Assembly (NCBI GenBank): GCA_022495995.1
Contig: JAFEMH010000528.1
Coordinates: 536,001-600,000, forward strand
Reading direction: 5' to 3'
From: Adenophora triphylla var. japonica
Taxonomy: Eukaryota > Streptophyta > Magnoliopsida > Asterales > Campanulaceae
Length of the DNA stretch: 64,000 nucleotides
The translations under genes and the position numbers were made by a program. The number at the start of each line of letters is the position of its first letter. The first letter of the stretch is position 1. This document shows, piece by piece, positions 10,780-21,880 of this stretch. The notes below the pieces were generated by a model. It made no database searches and was not told the origin of the DNA. It worked only from the letters and a program-made list of their open reading frames with translations.

Positions 10780-12483
10780 GAGTCCCAGCCCATCACGTTT
10801 CTACCCGACGATTGCTGGAAAATCTACTCGGATGGGTCAGCTACAAAGAGTGTCAGTGGAGCTGGGATAGTTTTGATCGAGCCAGAGTCTGGGACAGTAT
10901 ATGAAGAATCATTGAGGTTCAAATTTGATGCCTCCAATAACCAGGCGGAGTATGAAGCCTTAGTTGCGGCCATTGAATACGCTAAGTGCTTTGGAGCGAC
11001 TAAAATCATGGCATACTGTGATTCCCAACTAGTAGTCAACCAGGTCAGAGGCGAGTATGAGGTGTTAAACTCCACTTTAGTCAAGTACCAAGATCTGGTG
11101 AAGGAGCTGACAAAAGACCTGGAGTTTTGGGAGATCCAAAGGATTGGTCGAGAAGACAATGAGTTAGCCGACTTACTCTCAAAGCTAGCTACATCTGACG
11201 AGCCACATGAAGAACCCATCTCTTACCTTGAGAACCCAGCTTATGAAAGGGTCAAAATTCAATGCATAAAAGACCCCTCGAGAAATTTTGTTAATGAGAA
11301 GTGCTGGATAGAAGAAATGAAGGCCTACCTGGAAAGTGGCGAGCTCCCTGAGGACGAGAAGAAAGCTCGAGCTATCAAAAAGAAAGCTCCAAGGTATGTT
11401 ATCCAAGGAGGCATGTTGTTCAGAAGGTCATACACCAGGCCATTGTTGAAGTGCATTCATCCTCAAGAAATCACACAGTTAATGCATGAGGTTCACAGTG
11501 GAATTTGGGGTGGACACCCGGGGGCCAGGACTCTAGCCGACAAATTGATCACTCTGGGATATTATTGGCCACATATGAGAGCTGACACTCATGACTTCGT
11601 TCAGCAATGTGACCAATGTCAAAGGTTCGCCAACCTACCTCATCTACCTACAACGGAGCAGACCCAAGTGATCGCTGCTTGGCCATTTGATATGTGGGGC
11701 GTCGACCTGATTGGACCCTTCCCTCCCGCCCGTGGAAATTGCAAATATGCAATCATTGCAATTGACTATTTCACCAGGTGGGTCGAAGCTAAGCCATTAG
11801 CTCGCATCACGGAGGAAAATGCCATCAACTTCATACATGACTTCATCTGGTGTAGATTTGGGTTCCCTAGAGCTATAGTATCAGACAACGACCTGCAGTT
11901 CTCCCGAGCCTTCGAAGCAGAGATGAATCGAGTAGGGATCAAACATTGGCAATCCTCTGTAGCCTATCCTCAAGGAAATAGGCAAGCTGAAGCAGCAAAC
12001 AAGCTAGTACTATCCTCACTCAAGACGGGTCTCGTAGGTCGACGCAATAACTGGTTGGACGAACTCCCCCTTGCTCTTTGGGCAGTTCGCACAACCACTC
12101 AGGGGCCCACGGGGGAAACCCCATTCGCTTTAGCATACGGGTCAGAGGCCATGGCTCCAGCTGAATTGAGATTTCCTACTGCTAGGGTAACTTTCTTTGA
12201 TCAAGAGCAGAATGATATCAACAGATTGATCGACCTGAATTTGATCGACGAAAAGCGAGATACTGCCTGTCTTCGAATGGTCAGCTACAAGCAGCGGACT
12301 AAGAGTTACCATGACAAGAAAGTAAAAGCCAGATCATTCCAAGTAGGAGATCATGTGTTGAGGAAGATCGAGGCAACAGGAAGAAGGACCCGTGAGAACA
12401 AGCTATCTCCTAGCGGGAAGGTCCGACATAGTTACTCGAGTCGTCAAAGAAGGGACTTACATGATCGCTCATCTCGATGGTGA
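10780..12483 (+). CDS. Second (archaeal-type) RNase H and integrase of element C
   Basis: After the TAA the same frame reads IYSDGSATKSVSGAGIV (about 10828-10880), then the block EYEALVAAIEYAKC and CDSQLVVNQV, ending GREDNELADLLSKLA. This is a complete second RNase H with its D, E, D acidic residues, the dual-RNase H arrangement described for the Tat lineage. Integrase follows: an HHCC zinc finger (HEVHSGIWGGHPG ... CDQCQRFA, about 11480-11630), a catalytic core with Asp in WGVDLIGP (11700), Asp in SDNDLQF (11882) and Glu in RQAEAANK (11990), and a C-terminal GDHVLRK block. The first ATG inside the domain is at 10873, so that start is not biological. Confidence 0.92.
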   Translation, partial: ESQPITFLPDDCWKIYSDGSATKSVSGAGIVLIEPESGTVYEESLRFKFDASNNQAEYEALVAAIEYAKCFGATKIMAYCDSQLVVNQVRGEYEVLNSTLVKYQDLVKELTKDLEFWEIQRIGREDNELADLLSKLATSDEPHEEPISYLENPAYERVKIQCIKDPSRNFVNEKCWIEEMKAYLESGELPEDEKKARAIKKKAPRYVIQGGMLFRRSYTRPLLKCIHPQEITQLMHEVHSGIWGGHPGARTLADKLITLGYYWPHMRADTHDFVQQCDQCQRFANLPHLPTTEQTQVIAAWPFDMWGVDLIGPFPPARGNCKYAIIAIDYFTRWVEAKPLARITEENAINFIHDFIWCRFGFPRAIVSDNDLQFSRAFEAEMNRVGIKHWQSSVAYPQGNRQAEAANKLVLSSLKTGLVGRRNNWLDELPLALWAVRTTTQGPTGETPFALAYGSEAMAPAELRFPTARVTFFDQEQNDINRLIDLNLIDEKRDTACLRMVSYKQRTKSYHDKKVKARSFQVGDHVLRKIEATGRRTRENKLSPSGKVRHSYSSRQRRDLHDRSSRW

Positions 12484-13427
12484 AGAGAGCCGAAGCACCC
12501 ATGGCACGCTACTCACCTCATCAAGTACTACTTCTAAAGTTCAGGTCTATAGCTCAGTTCAAGGTTAATGCAGTTCCCAAGATCGAAATTTGTCATAGTT
12601 CTAGCTTTCCATTGATGTAAACGTTTCCCTACTTCAATAAAAATCGCAGTTTTGTTCGATCAAACATTGTGTTACACTAACCTCAACAAGCTCGATCCTC
12701 AATCAGCTTCGTTCCTTTAACAAGCTCGACTCTTAGTCAGCTTCGTTTTAACAAGCTTGATTCTTAATCAGCTTCGTTTTAACAAAGCTCGATTCTTAAT
12801 CAGCTTCGTTCATTTAAACAAGTCCGACTCTTAGTCGACTTCGTTCTAACAAGCTCGACTCTTAGTCGATGCTGTTCTAATTAGCTCGATTCTCAATCAG
12901 CTTTACTCCTTAAAACAAGTCCGACCTAGGGTCGACTTCGTTCTAATGAGCTCGACCCTTGGTCAGCTTTGATAGTTTGAACAGGTTCGAATCTTAGTCA
13001 ATCTCGTTTGCAAAAAGTTATACAAGTCTGAGGACGGCCGAGTCATCAAATATCAGGTCGATTCTAGACTTAGGGTAACTCATTTGCCCTATCACATCTA
13101 GCTCGACACCTATGTGTAAAATTCAAAAGCATGTAACATACACTGAAGGAAAGTCAGCTACGATTAAATAAAATTAAGTCTCCCAAAACGGGCCAAGACT
13201 TAAAAGTAAACCAAAAAAGTTACGAATGTTATGCCTCCCAAAAGCTGGGCCAAGGCATTCAAGCATTCAAGAAAGCAAAAAATAAAAAGTGTTTGGAGCT
13301 TGTCTTCTTACACAACCAACAAGTTTAAAGTTAAAACTAAAGGATTTCCTTCTACTTGATCACTGGTAGACGTTGGGTCGACACCAACCTGACCGCTTGC
13401 AACAGCTGGCTCGCCCAAGACATCCCC
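12484..13427 (+). repeat. 3' non-coding region of element C with imperfect tandem repeats
   Basis: Between integrase and the antisense gene. From about 12650 to 13010 there are about nine imperfect units of roughly 40 bp, each built around CTCGAnTCTTAnTCnnCTTCGTT, with GTCGAC/CAGCTTCG variants. Units differ in length, so this is an eroded minisatellite. The remainder to 13427 is A-rich, with no gene seen. Confidence 0.75.
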
Positions 13428-13663
13428 TTATTGATCAGGACATACAATCTTCCTTGAATCTGATATAGTATACTGGGGGGTATCACCCTCGAAAGCCGGC
13501 TCATCAGGCTCCTCGAGCTCAGCCAAAATTGTATCAAAGTTAACGGGTTCAACTGGAGGAGGATTCCAAATTTCAGCCTCTGCAGCCGCGTCATCATTAG
13601 CAATATTCTCTAAATCATTGGCATTATAAGGCACCAAGCTGTGGCCCGGGCGAGCTGCCATAT
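13428..13663 (-). pseudogene. C-terminal piece of the antisense gene of element C
   Basis: Minus-strand frame ending in TGA at 13428. It encodes about 77 residues rich in Asp/Glu/Pro (VEPVNFDTILAELEEPDEPA). It lies exactly where the antisense gene (exons 1-3 at 32222-29433) would continue if the nested block 13664-29432 were removed, and both flanks have the same strand and composition. I infer it is the 3' end of that gene. I cannot prove frame continuity because bases were lost at the insertion. Confidence 0.6.
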
Positions 13664-15751
13664 TGTAACGACCCTAACCCTAGGCACCTATTTTATTATC
13701 ATATTATATGCTTTTAAAATTTATGTTAACTTTATATGTTTATTTTATGTCTTTAATTTCTTATTTTAAAATGAGATAATTGGGAAATTAAATAAAGCAT
13801 CTTGGGAGAAGTATAATAATAGAAATGGATAAAATAAATAAAATGTGGGTAGTTAGACTTTTTGTGTGGAAATTGTTGAAAGCCTTAGTTATTTGGGGAT
13901 GGGGGGCCATGCCCTCCCCTTGATTTCCTCATCCTTTTTCATTTTGTCAACTCCTTCCCATACTTTCTATATCCTTCCCCATACTCCTCCATATTCCCCT
14001 CATCATTTTCTCTTCCTTCCTTCTTCCTAAAATTCCATGGAAACTCTTCCATGGAAGCTTTCCTTTCCAAGTTCCTAGAGCAAGCAATTCCTCTCCATTT
14101 GGCAATCCAATTGTACTTCCGTGTTCGGGGTAAAGAGGGGAGCACATCAAGCTAAGAAAATCTTCATTCCGTCTCATATTTACTAAGTAAGTTATTATGA
14201 CTTCTTTCTAAATATTGCACATTTTATGTGTTAATGAATGTTTTGTGAAAAGAAAAAGGATGTTGTATTTTTAAATAAGGTTATTTGAGTAAAATGGGTT
14301 AATTAAGGATGAATTGATTTTAGTATGAAATGGGGGTTTATGTTGGAAAAACGAGGGTATAATGTGTGTAAGATGTTAATGACCTTAATGGAATTAGTGT
14401 ATGTGATTATATACATCTTACTTTGATTTGGGAAAGATTATGAGTTTGTTTAATTTGGGTAGAAAGAAGTAGGAAAAGGACTTGGTATACTTTTAATGAT
14501 GTGAGTATTGATCTTCTCTTCTAATTAATGTTCATGAACTATATGGTGTTGTTATTATTATTATAATGGTTATTTGATGCTTTGGAAGCCTTCTTGGAGT
14601 TGATAAATTGGTTAATGATAAAGAATGATGTTGTTGTTTAAGGAAGTTGATCAAAAATGCAAGAAAATGAGTTGAGATAGATTAAGAAGTTTCAAACTTG
14701 AATTATGGTAGTGAAATGGGTAGGAAATCAATTGTAAATGATCTAGGTTTATGCTAGGTTGAGTTCAAATGCTTTAGAATTAGATAGTAAAATTTGGAAC
14801 TTCTTTCATGCTCACCAAGATAGAAAGGATTATTAAAGGGAAAAGAAAATATGTGAAAAGGAGTAGAAACTGCGAAGTGCTGGAAATCCCCTTGGGCGGT
14901 CGCCCATAGGCCCTTGAGCGGCCGCCCAACCCACCAGAAAGTATAACCCTTTTTAGACCCTCTTGGGCGGTCGCCCATGGTGACTTGGACGGTCGCCCAT
15001 GTCACCAGAATCTCACCAGTTTCCTTTCTTGCTGAATTTTAATCACAACCACTAAGTATAGTTCCTAACCCTTTCAAAGTAGTGAAACCTAATCTACTTT
15101 GGATATGAATTAAGCCTTTTTAACCTAAGTTAAAGTAGAATACCTTGGCTAGGCCATGATGTCTTAATTGATCAAAATGAAATTGTGGAAAGTAGATCTT
15201 GAACCTCTATTAAGGCTATTTGAGGTTGTGTAATGATTATGTAGGAATGGTTTATGTATCACATTGTGGCATTGCTATCCCAAGTGGGGATTATTTGATA
15301 TTGTTATATTGCATCCCAAGCGTGGATTATTTTGTATATTGATATATTGTATCCCAATTGTGGATTATCTGGCATGTTGATTATATTGCATCCCGGTGTG
15401 GATTATGTGGTTATATTGTTACCTTAATTGAATTTATATTCGTTAATGGTATTATGCATAGTGTATTAAATGAGCTGTGGCACTATAGTATTGATTTCAC
15501 ATGAGTATACATTACCATGTTGTTATGTTCTTATCCCCTTTGTGGATTTATTTCAAGTATCTATCATGTGCTTGAACGAGTATATATGATTAGGGGGTAT
15601 AATGGAATTCAATCAATTATTGATTTGTTCTATAAGTGATTGAAGGTTCATTATACCTGTGACCTGCCCCCTCTGTGGCCACAGAGTGGGGGTGCTAGCC
15701 GCTGTATTGAGCCAAAAGCCTTACAGACCGCTGCAATTTGGTGTACCGGTG
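13664..15751 (+). repeat. LTR-like end of another retroelement (A)
   Basis: Begins TGTAACGACCCTAACCC, a form typical of plant gypsy LTR ends, directly at the break in the antisense gene. There is no coding potential. It holds four TGGGCGGTCGCCCA-type palindromes (14893-14999) and a run of four loosely repeated units (about 15240-15410, each with ATCCCAnnnGTGGATTAT). The other end of the element is not visible because element B interrupts it at 15752. It may be a truncated or solo LTR. Confidence 0.5.
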
Positions 15752-17961
15752 TGTAAGTACCCAAATCTGGCTCATGCCTTCCGGTTAATTTTCCCGGCAA
15801 TTCCGGTAATTTTTTCGGTAATTCCTCGGACTTTCCTACAGTTCCGGAATAATTTCAGAAATGTTCCAAGCCTTTTAAGGGCTGAAGGGAATGCTTGATA
15901 ATTAAGAAACACGTTTTTCTTAATTCCAAAACCCTTCTAGAAAGCGCCACCTTGCATGTTTCTAGAAGGAGAATTGGCTACTTATGTCGTGCGACATAAT
16001 AGGCCATGAAAAACTTCTAGAAGCTTGCCACCTTGCATGTTTCTAGAAGAATCCAGAAGTGGCTACTTATGTCGTGCGACATAACCAGCCAGGAAAAGTT
16101 CTAGAACCATGCCACCTTGCATGTTTCTAGAAGGAAAGCAGTTATGGCTTGTTATGTCGTGCGACATAACAAGCCCATGCAGGCTGCCTATAAATAGAGG
16201 CCTTCACCTCTCATTTTACACACACCTCTTCCACCCCTCAGTCCCCCTCTATAGGGAATACGCCCAGAAGCCTCCTCCCTCTTCATATACCCCCAAAATA
16301 TCCACTAATCCTCCCAAATCAATCCCACACACACTTCCCACACACACACTTCATACACACATCAAGAATCAAGGAATTCTCACGGTTTCAAGGCTGAACA
16401 TCAACTCCGGAGGAGGACGCTAGAAGGCTCCTATATCTAACTTGATATAGTAGTTGTGGATCTTCAAGGGTAACGAGTTTCTACCCCTTTTCCACTCTCT
16501 ATTTTCATTCAAATGTGAAATCTCTATGCTAAATGCATTTATAATGTAGTATTCTGATTAAAGTTGCATACTTTATGTTATATTACCCAGATCCACATTT
16601 TATTTCATTGCATTTCATATAAAAGCTCCGGTTTAACTTGGTTTTGCATGAACACTCAAGATGAGTGTGGATCCCTCATATCCACACCCTCTTGAAGTGT
16701 TAATTATCAATAAACATGCTCTCTGAGATTTGTTTGTGAAGTAACTTGACCATTTTGGTGCCTTGTTACCTCTGCAAATCTCAGTTGTTTAGGCTTCAGC
16801 AAAATGGCTTGTTATGTCACGCGACATAGGCAGCCTATGTCGCGCGACATAAGCGGCCGGTTGCGAGACTCCTTATCTTTTCAGCCGCAATCGATGTTTT
16901 CCTTTTCTAATGCATCAATCGCATTTAAACTAAAACATCTGCATACGTGAAAGATCATTTGCATTAAAAGGATATCTTTTTCACCAAAATGACATCTTTG
17001 CTTTAATGGTGCATCCTTTGCATTCAAAAACCCCCTTTTCACATTAAAGATGCATCTTTTGCATTTAAAAACTCATTTTCATACTCAAAATGCATACTTT
17101 GCATTAAAAAAATCATTCTTTGCCATTTTCATGCATCATTTGTGCATTAAATGCTATTTTCCAACATAAAAATACATTCTTTACATAAAAATCTTTTCTT
17201 TGCACAAAAGGCATCCCTTGCAACCAAAAGACATTCTTTACACTCTAAAATGCCATCTTTTCACTAAAGTATCATTTTTACATGCATTTCCCCCATTCCC
17301 CCATTAACAACCTAGGAATGGACCGGTGTAAAGTTCTTATCTTTACATTGTTCCTTCCATTAAAGGTTTCATGATTTCTTTAGAAAGGGACAACCTTGAA
17401 CCCTATATCTCCAATTATCGCTTAAGAAAGAGTATGAAACATCTATACGAGCTCAACCGTCTTAAAGCGTAGGATTGATGGGCTAAGGACCTTCCTTTTC
17501 TAAAGAACCTCATCTTTGACCAAAAAGAGAGACATTCTCTCGATCACGCAAGTCCCGAGGGTCCCGAGGTTAAAATGCGATGATCACAAGTCATAAGATG
17601 AGGACGGGATCATAATCCCGAATACATAAAATCCAAGAAATCCCGAGCGACAACCAATAAATGGTTTGTACGTCCGGAAGACAATTTGGGACATTCCCTC
17701 CTTATTTTCAAACACATGCACACAAGAAAGCACGCAAGCAAGCACGATTAATGAAATCATGGGAGACTTGCTCCGGCAAGGCACCTTGGGTGAACGCCAA
17801 ACGTTCTTCCCAAGGGGTAACTTAACCTCCGAACCAATAAAACCTTTTTTTCAAAGTTTTGAGGTAATCAAAATGGCGTGGCGACTCCGTTTTTCAAATA
17901 ACTCGGATGTCTTCAAACTCGCGTGAATCCAACAAAACAAAATTTGGGCACCACATTCACA
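15752..17961 (+). repeat. 5' LTR of non-autonomous element B (2.2 kb)
   Basis: Starts TGTAAGTACCCAAATC, repeated at 29346, and ends just before a PBS. It contains a TATA box (TATAAATA, 16189-16196), four-base-spaced CA-rich leader sequence after it, and five copies of a TTATGTCG-NN-CGACATAA inverted repeat (see findings). The region 16900-17290 is a loose series of GCATCTTTnnCATTAAA units. No gene seen. Confidence 0.8.
16152..16196 (+). promoter_or_regulatory. Palindrome plus TATA box of the element B LTR
   Basis: An inverted repeat with 14-bp arms (16148-16173, core GTCGTGCGAC) lies about 16 bp upstream of the TATA box at 16189-16196. The spacing is promoter-like. Regulatory function is inferred. 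Confidence 0.55.
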
Positions 17962-17964
17962 GTT

Positions 17965-17982
17965 TGGCGACTCCGCTGGGGA
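17965..17982 (+). other. Primer binding site of element B
   Basis: TGGCGACTCCGCTGGGGA lies three bases after the LTR end CA. It is the common PBS form of plant Tat/Ogre-like elements. It fixes the right edge of the 5' LTR. Confidence 0.75.
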
Positions 17983-20461
17983 ATACCCAAAGGAGAAAAG
18001 CTTTTATTTTCAAAACAAAAAAAAAAATCGATACTCGGTATATAGGTGGAAACCACTTACCCTTCCTGTACACTCCCTGACGTGGGAGTTGGGATAACCG
18101 GTGGTTTAACAATCCACGTACCAGTATCACTCTTTTCGAAAAAAAAAAAATTTTTTGAAAAAAAATAAAAGAAAGCTTTTCCCTTTGAGCGGGTTAGACT
18201 CCCATCGCCGATTTCATTAATCGTGCTTGCTTTCTTTACCATGCATTGCATCATTTGCATCTTGGAATCTGTGCATACTTTGAAACGGGAAATAACCCGA
18301 AAAATAGCAAAAGGAGTGGAACCTGGAAAATTGATCCATGCAGTCGTACGGCTCAATCCTCATTGGATTCTGACCGGGCGACCTCAGTGGCAATTCCACC
18401 AGGAAAAATCATGGTTAATCTGGCAGTCCTAGCGGCTTGGGGCTACTCGGCTCCATGGCGGCGGGGCTCCCAGAAAATTTACGTGCTTATGTGTTGCATT
18501 CTCCCCGTCCCGAAAATCATCCCTTTAAAATACATTTCTGAAAATCTCTGTTTTAACTCAAAAGGAACATTTTTAGGAGACCGCACACTACGCGCACCTG
18601 ATATATCCTGTACACTTTGCACGCACGTCCTTCAAACCCGAGGGTGGTTCCAAATAGCGATCCGGACACTTACGATGCTCCGGGCGCGCACGGAGTCATC
18701 CCAACCTCCCCATGCCGGCCGGTGTCGACCAATGCACGGTCCGTGTCACACGTTTCAAAAACCGTGACTTTTGGTTGGTTTTTGGTCTAGTCCGTGTCAT
18801 ATAAGCCCGGTTGCCAGATACCCACGTAAAGGTCAAGCCTTAGCTCATAACGGAAGCCAAGATTTTCGCCCAAGCGAATTGCCGAAATTCCGACAAGGAA
18901 AAATCGGTGGGATCTTGACTCCGACATTGACTATTGACCTTGACCCGCACGGAATGCGTAAGAGTCGAGACCGAGTCTTTGCCAAAAAATCAAAAGATCT
19001 TTCGCTCAAGCGAAGCTCTGCCAAAATTCCGACAAGGAAAAAATTGGCAAGATCTTGACCGGCATTGACTTCTATTCTGGCTCACGCACTGTGTATGCAA
19101 CGAAGTTCAATGTGATCTTTGTGTCATCCGGCTTTTACCGCCCGACCCATGCCTATTATTCTCTCGGACATTACCGAAAGTCAAAAACCGTCATTCGATC
19201 AAGCGAAACTCTGCCAAAGATCCGTCAAGGCGGAGACGAGACTTTCCGGTATTGCCTTGACTATAATCCGCATCGCTCGTGCGTTGAAAGGTCCTATGAC
19301 CCGCTAGACCCGATAGGAGCGTTCTTTACTCTCGGTCGGTGGGATCCGCGTGCCACTATAGGACCTCGCCCGGGCCGTCCACCCCGGGAGGTCGAAATAC
19401 GGGTGGAATACGAGGGCTTATAGGCGTAGTGACGGAACCCACCGATCCAGATCTAGAGTAGTTGCGAAAAAAGAAGGGCAAACCCCCCCTTTTACAACCA
19501 AATAGGAATAAATAAAAGACATGATTTTAAGTAAACTTGAACATTTAATGTAATTATAATTGCATTTTCCTATCTCTGATACCCTTAATCGAGACCTCCT
19601 CGGTCCGATTTCTGATTTTTCCGATCCCGACCTTTCATGGTCAAATCCATAATCGGGACCTCCTCGGTCCGATCTCATATTTTCCTATCCCGACCTTTCA
19701 TGGTCAAACCCTTAATCGGGACCTCCTCAGTCCGATTTCTGATTTTCATGTCCCGATCTTTCATGGTCAAACCCTTAATCAAGACCTCCTCGGTCCGATT
19801 TCCGATTTTCCTATCTCGACCTTTCATGGTCAAACCCCTAATCGAGACCTCCTCGGTCCGATTTTAGATTTTTCCCATCTCGACCTTTCATGGTCAAATC
19901 CCTAATCGAAACCTCCTTGGTCCGATTTCCTATTTTTCTATCTCGACCTTTCATGGTCAAATCCCTAATCGAGACCTCCTCGGTCCGATTTCCAATTTTT
20001 CTATCTCGACCTTTCATGGTCAAATCCCTAATCGAGACCTCCTCGGTCCGATCTCCGATTTTTTTTTTCATCTTGACCTTTCATGGTCAAATTCCTAATC
20101 GAGACCTCCTCGGTCCGATCTCCTATCTTCCCATCTCGAACTTTCGCGGTCAAATCCCTAGTCGAGACCTCCTCAGGTCCGATCCCCAATTTTCAAGGTC
20201 TCATCTTTTCCGATCAATTAGGATTAGGAGAAAATGTGTTTCGAGCAAAAGTTAAAGCGATAAGTGCACGTTAGTTGAGCCTTCAGCCTAAACACTTACC
20301 TTCGAGTCTAAACCTTACCTATCCCCGAGTCTAAACCTTGCCTGTCCCTTTCCGCTTGGCGAGAAAGAAGTGGGCTAGAATACCGGGTCACGGCTTTTCG
20401 AGAAAACCTTAGGTTCGGCATACCATCGGTTCGGAGAGTCGAATGGCGATTTGGACGAAAC
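17983..20461 (+). repeat. Leader of element B with 63-64 bp minisatellite
   Basis: No convincing gene from 17983 to 19560; the overlapping short ORFs there lack recognisable domains. From about 19591 to 20180 there are nine to ten tandem units of 63-64 bp, each with GAGACCTCCTCGGTCCGATTT and CGACCTTTCATGGTCAAA. Unit length is a multiple or near-multiple of three, so the array stays open on both strands, which creates spurious ORFs. Confidence 0.85.
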
Positions 20462-21880
20462 ATGAGGGTGCAGTGGAATCAGATGGTTAGGAAGGAAGAG
20501 TTAGTCCTGGCTTTAGAAAGCGCCCATAAGGTTCATCAAGAACAGCAAGCCATGCTCATTGACGCACTCCGTCGTCATGGAGTTCAGGTCACAGTTGAGC
20601 CGAACGATTCTCTGGTGGTAGTCGAAGATGAGACTTTGGAAACAGTGATTTCAGTCCCTTCATCCTATGACCAAGACCCCCCAGCCTATAACCAATACCT
20701 TCATCCATCCACATATGATCCCTTGCCAAGGACCACTTCTCCTCAGTCCTTTCCAGCATCCCAGCTCATCAGGGCCCCATTGCCCTCAGCTCCTCAGAAC
20801 GGATTGGGCTTCACCCCACCTGTCTCTCACTTTCAGCAATACCTGCCAGTTTATGCTCCAACCTCACATAATCAGTTTGAGATATGTGGCTATGTTCTAA
20901 AGCCCCTATACCTACCTGAGCGCAATCATGAGTTGCCAAAAGAGGATCTGGATGATTCAAGTTCTCAGCTGTCACCTACTGGATTTAGCGAATTCACCCG
21001 TCAGTGTCACCGATGCATTCTTTGTGGTTCCATCTGCTAATAAAAGTCCTGTTGCAAGAGTCCCCGTTGACCCCCATGTGGCAATATTAATGGAGCAAGT
21101 GAAACAGATGCAAGAGAAGCTTGACCTCATGATGAGTATCAATACTCCCTTGACCCAAGATGTCGAACCAGGCAAGGAAATGACTCCACCGAGCATAACC
21201 CAATACCAAGCGACAACCGTGCACAGCTCGGCACCGGGAAAGAGTGTCGTAGCTTCCTTGACCAAATCCAACAATGGAACCAATTGGACAATGGGAATCG
21301 AGTTTTGAGAACAACAATGTCTCCCGAAAACCCGCTCCCTTCATTTTGACAACATGGAGATGTCTTTAAGCAAGATGCTAGAAAAGGCGATGAAAGAAAA
21401 GGCGATAAAGCCACTGGAGAATTGGAAACCCGGGAATCCCCATGTTCGGTTGGATGAATCCAAGCATTGTCTTTTCCATCAATACCATGGGCACAATACC
21501 GATGATTGCACCTATTTGAGGCATGAGATCCGAAGTTGATAGAAAATGGGAAGCTCGAGAACCTCCATGGGCCAAAAACGAAAGCTATGGTAAGAGGTCG
21601 ATTCGGGAAGTGCAAGATCGAAACATCGGCTGATGATTACGGGATGCCCACGAGCAAAGTTTTCAATGATTTGGTGAAACGAGGTCTTCTCACACCTCTC
21701 GAGAATTATATGCCAAGAAACCCCAATAGAGTTGACGAGGACCAAGTTCTCGCGAGTACCACAAGCATTTTGGACATGTGACGAACAAGTGTGTGGATAC
21801 GAAGAAAGAAATTCGGTGGGCGATCTACGAAGGAAAGCTCAAGTTACCTGCGAGTCCAACCCGCGAAGAGTAGCTAGACT
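20462..21880 (+). pseudogene. Decayed gag of element B
   Basis: Pieces in several frames. 20462-21040 holds a Gln/Glu-rich, coiled-coil-like N-terminus (KEELVLALESAHKVHQEQQ) then a Pro/Ser/Tyr-rich stretch. 20928-21308 follows after a frameshift. 21354-21539 ends with CLFHQYHGHNTDDCTYLRHEI, the knuckle-like block of Tat/Ogre gags. 21536-21781 continues in another frame with a FNDLVKRGLLTPL stretch. No protease, RT or integrase follows anywhere in B, so B depended on other elements for movement. Confidence 0.7.

Noticed and set aside
18246..19423. Chain of short plus-strand ORFs in the element B leader
   Set aside because: Overlapping frames without domains, situated between PBS and gag where untranslated leader is expected.
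19637..20255. Repetitive proteins predicted in the 63-64 bp array
   Set aside because: Open on both strands because of the repeat period; no domain and no start context.
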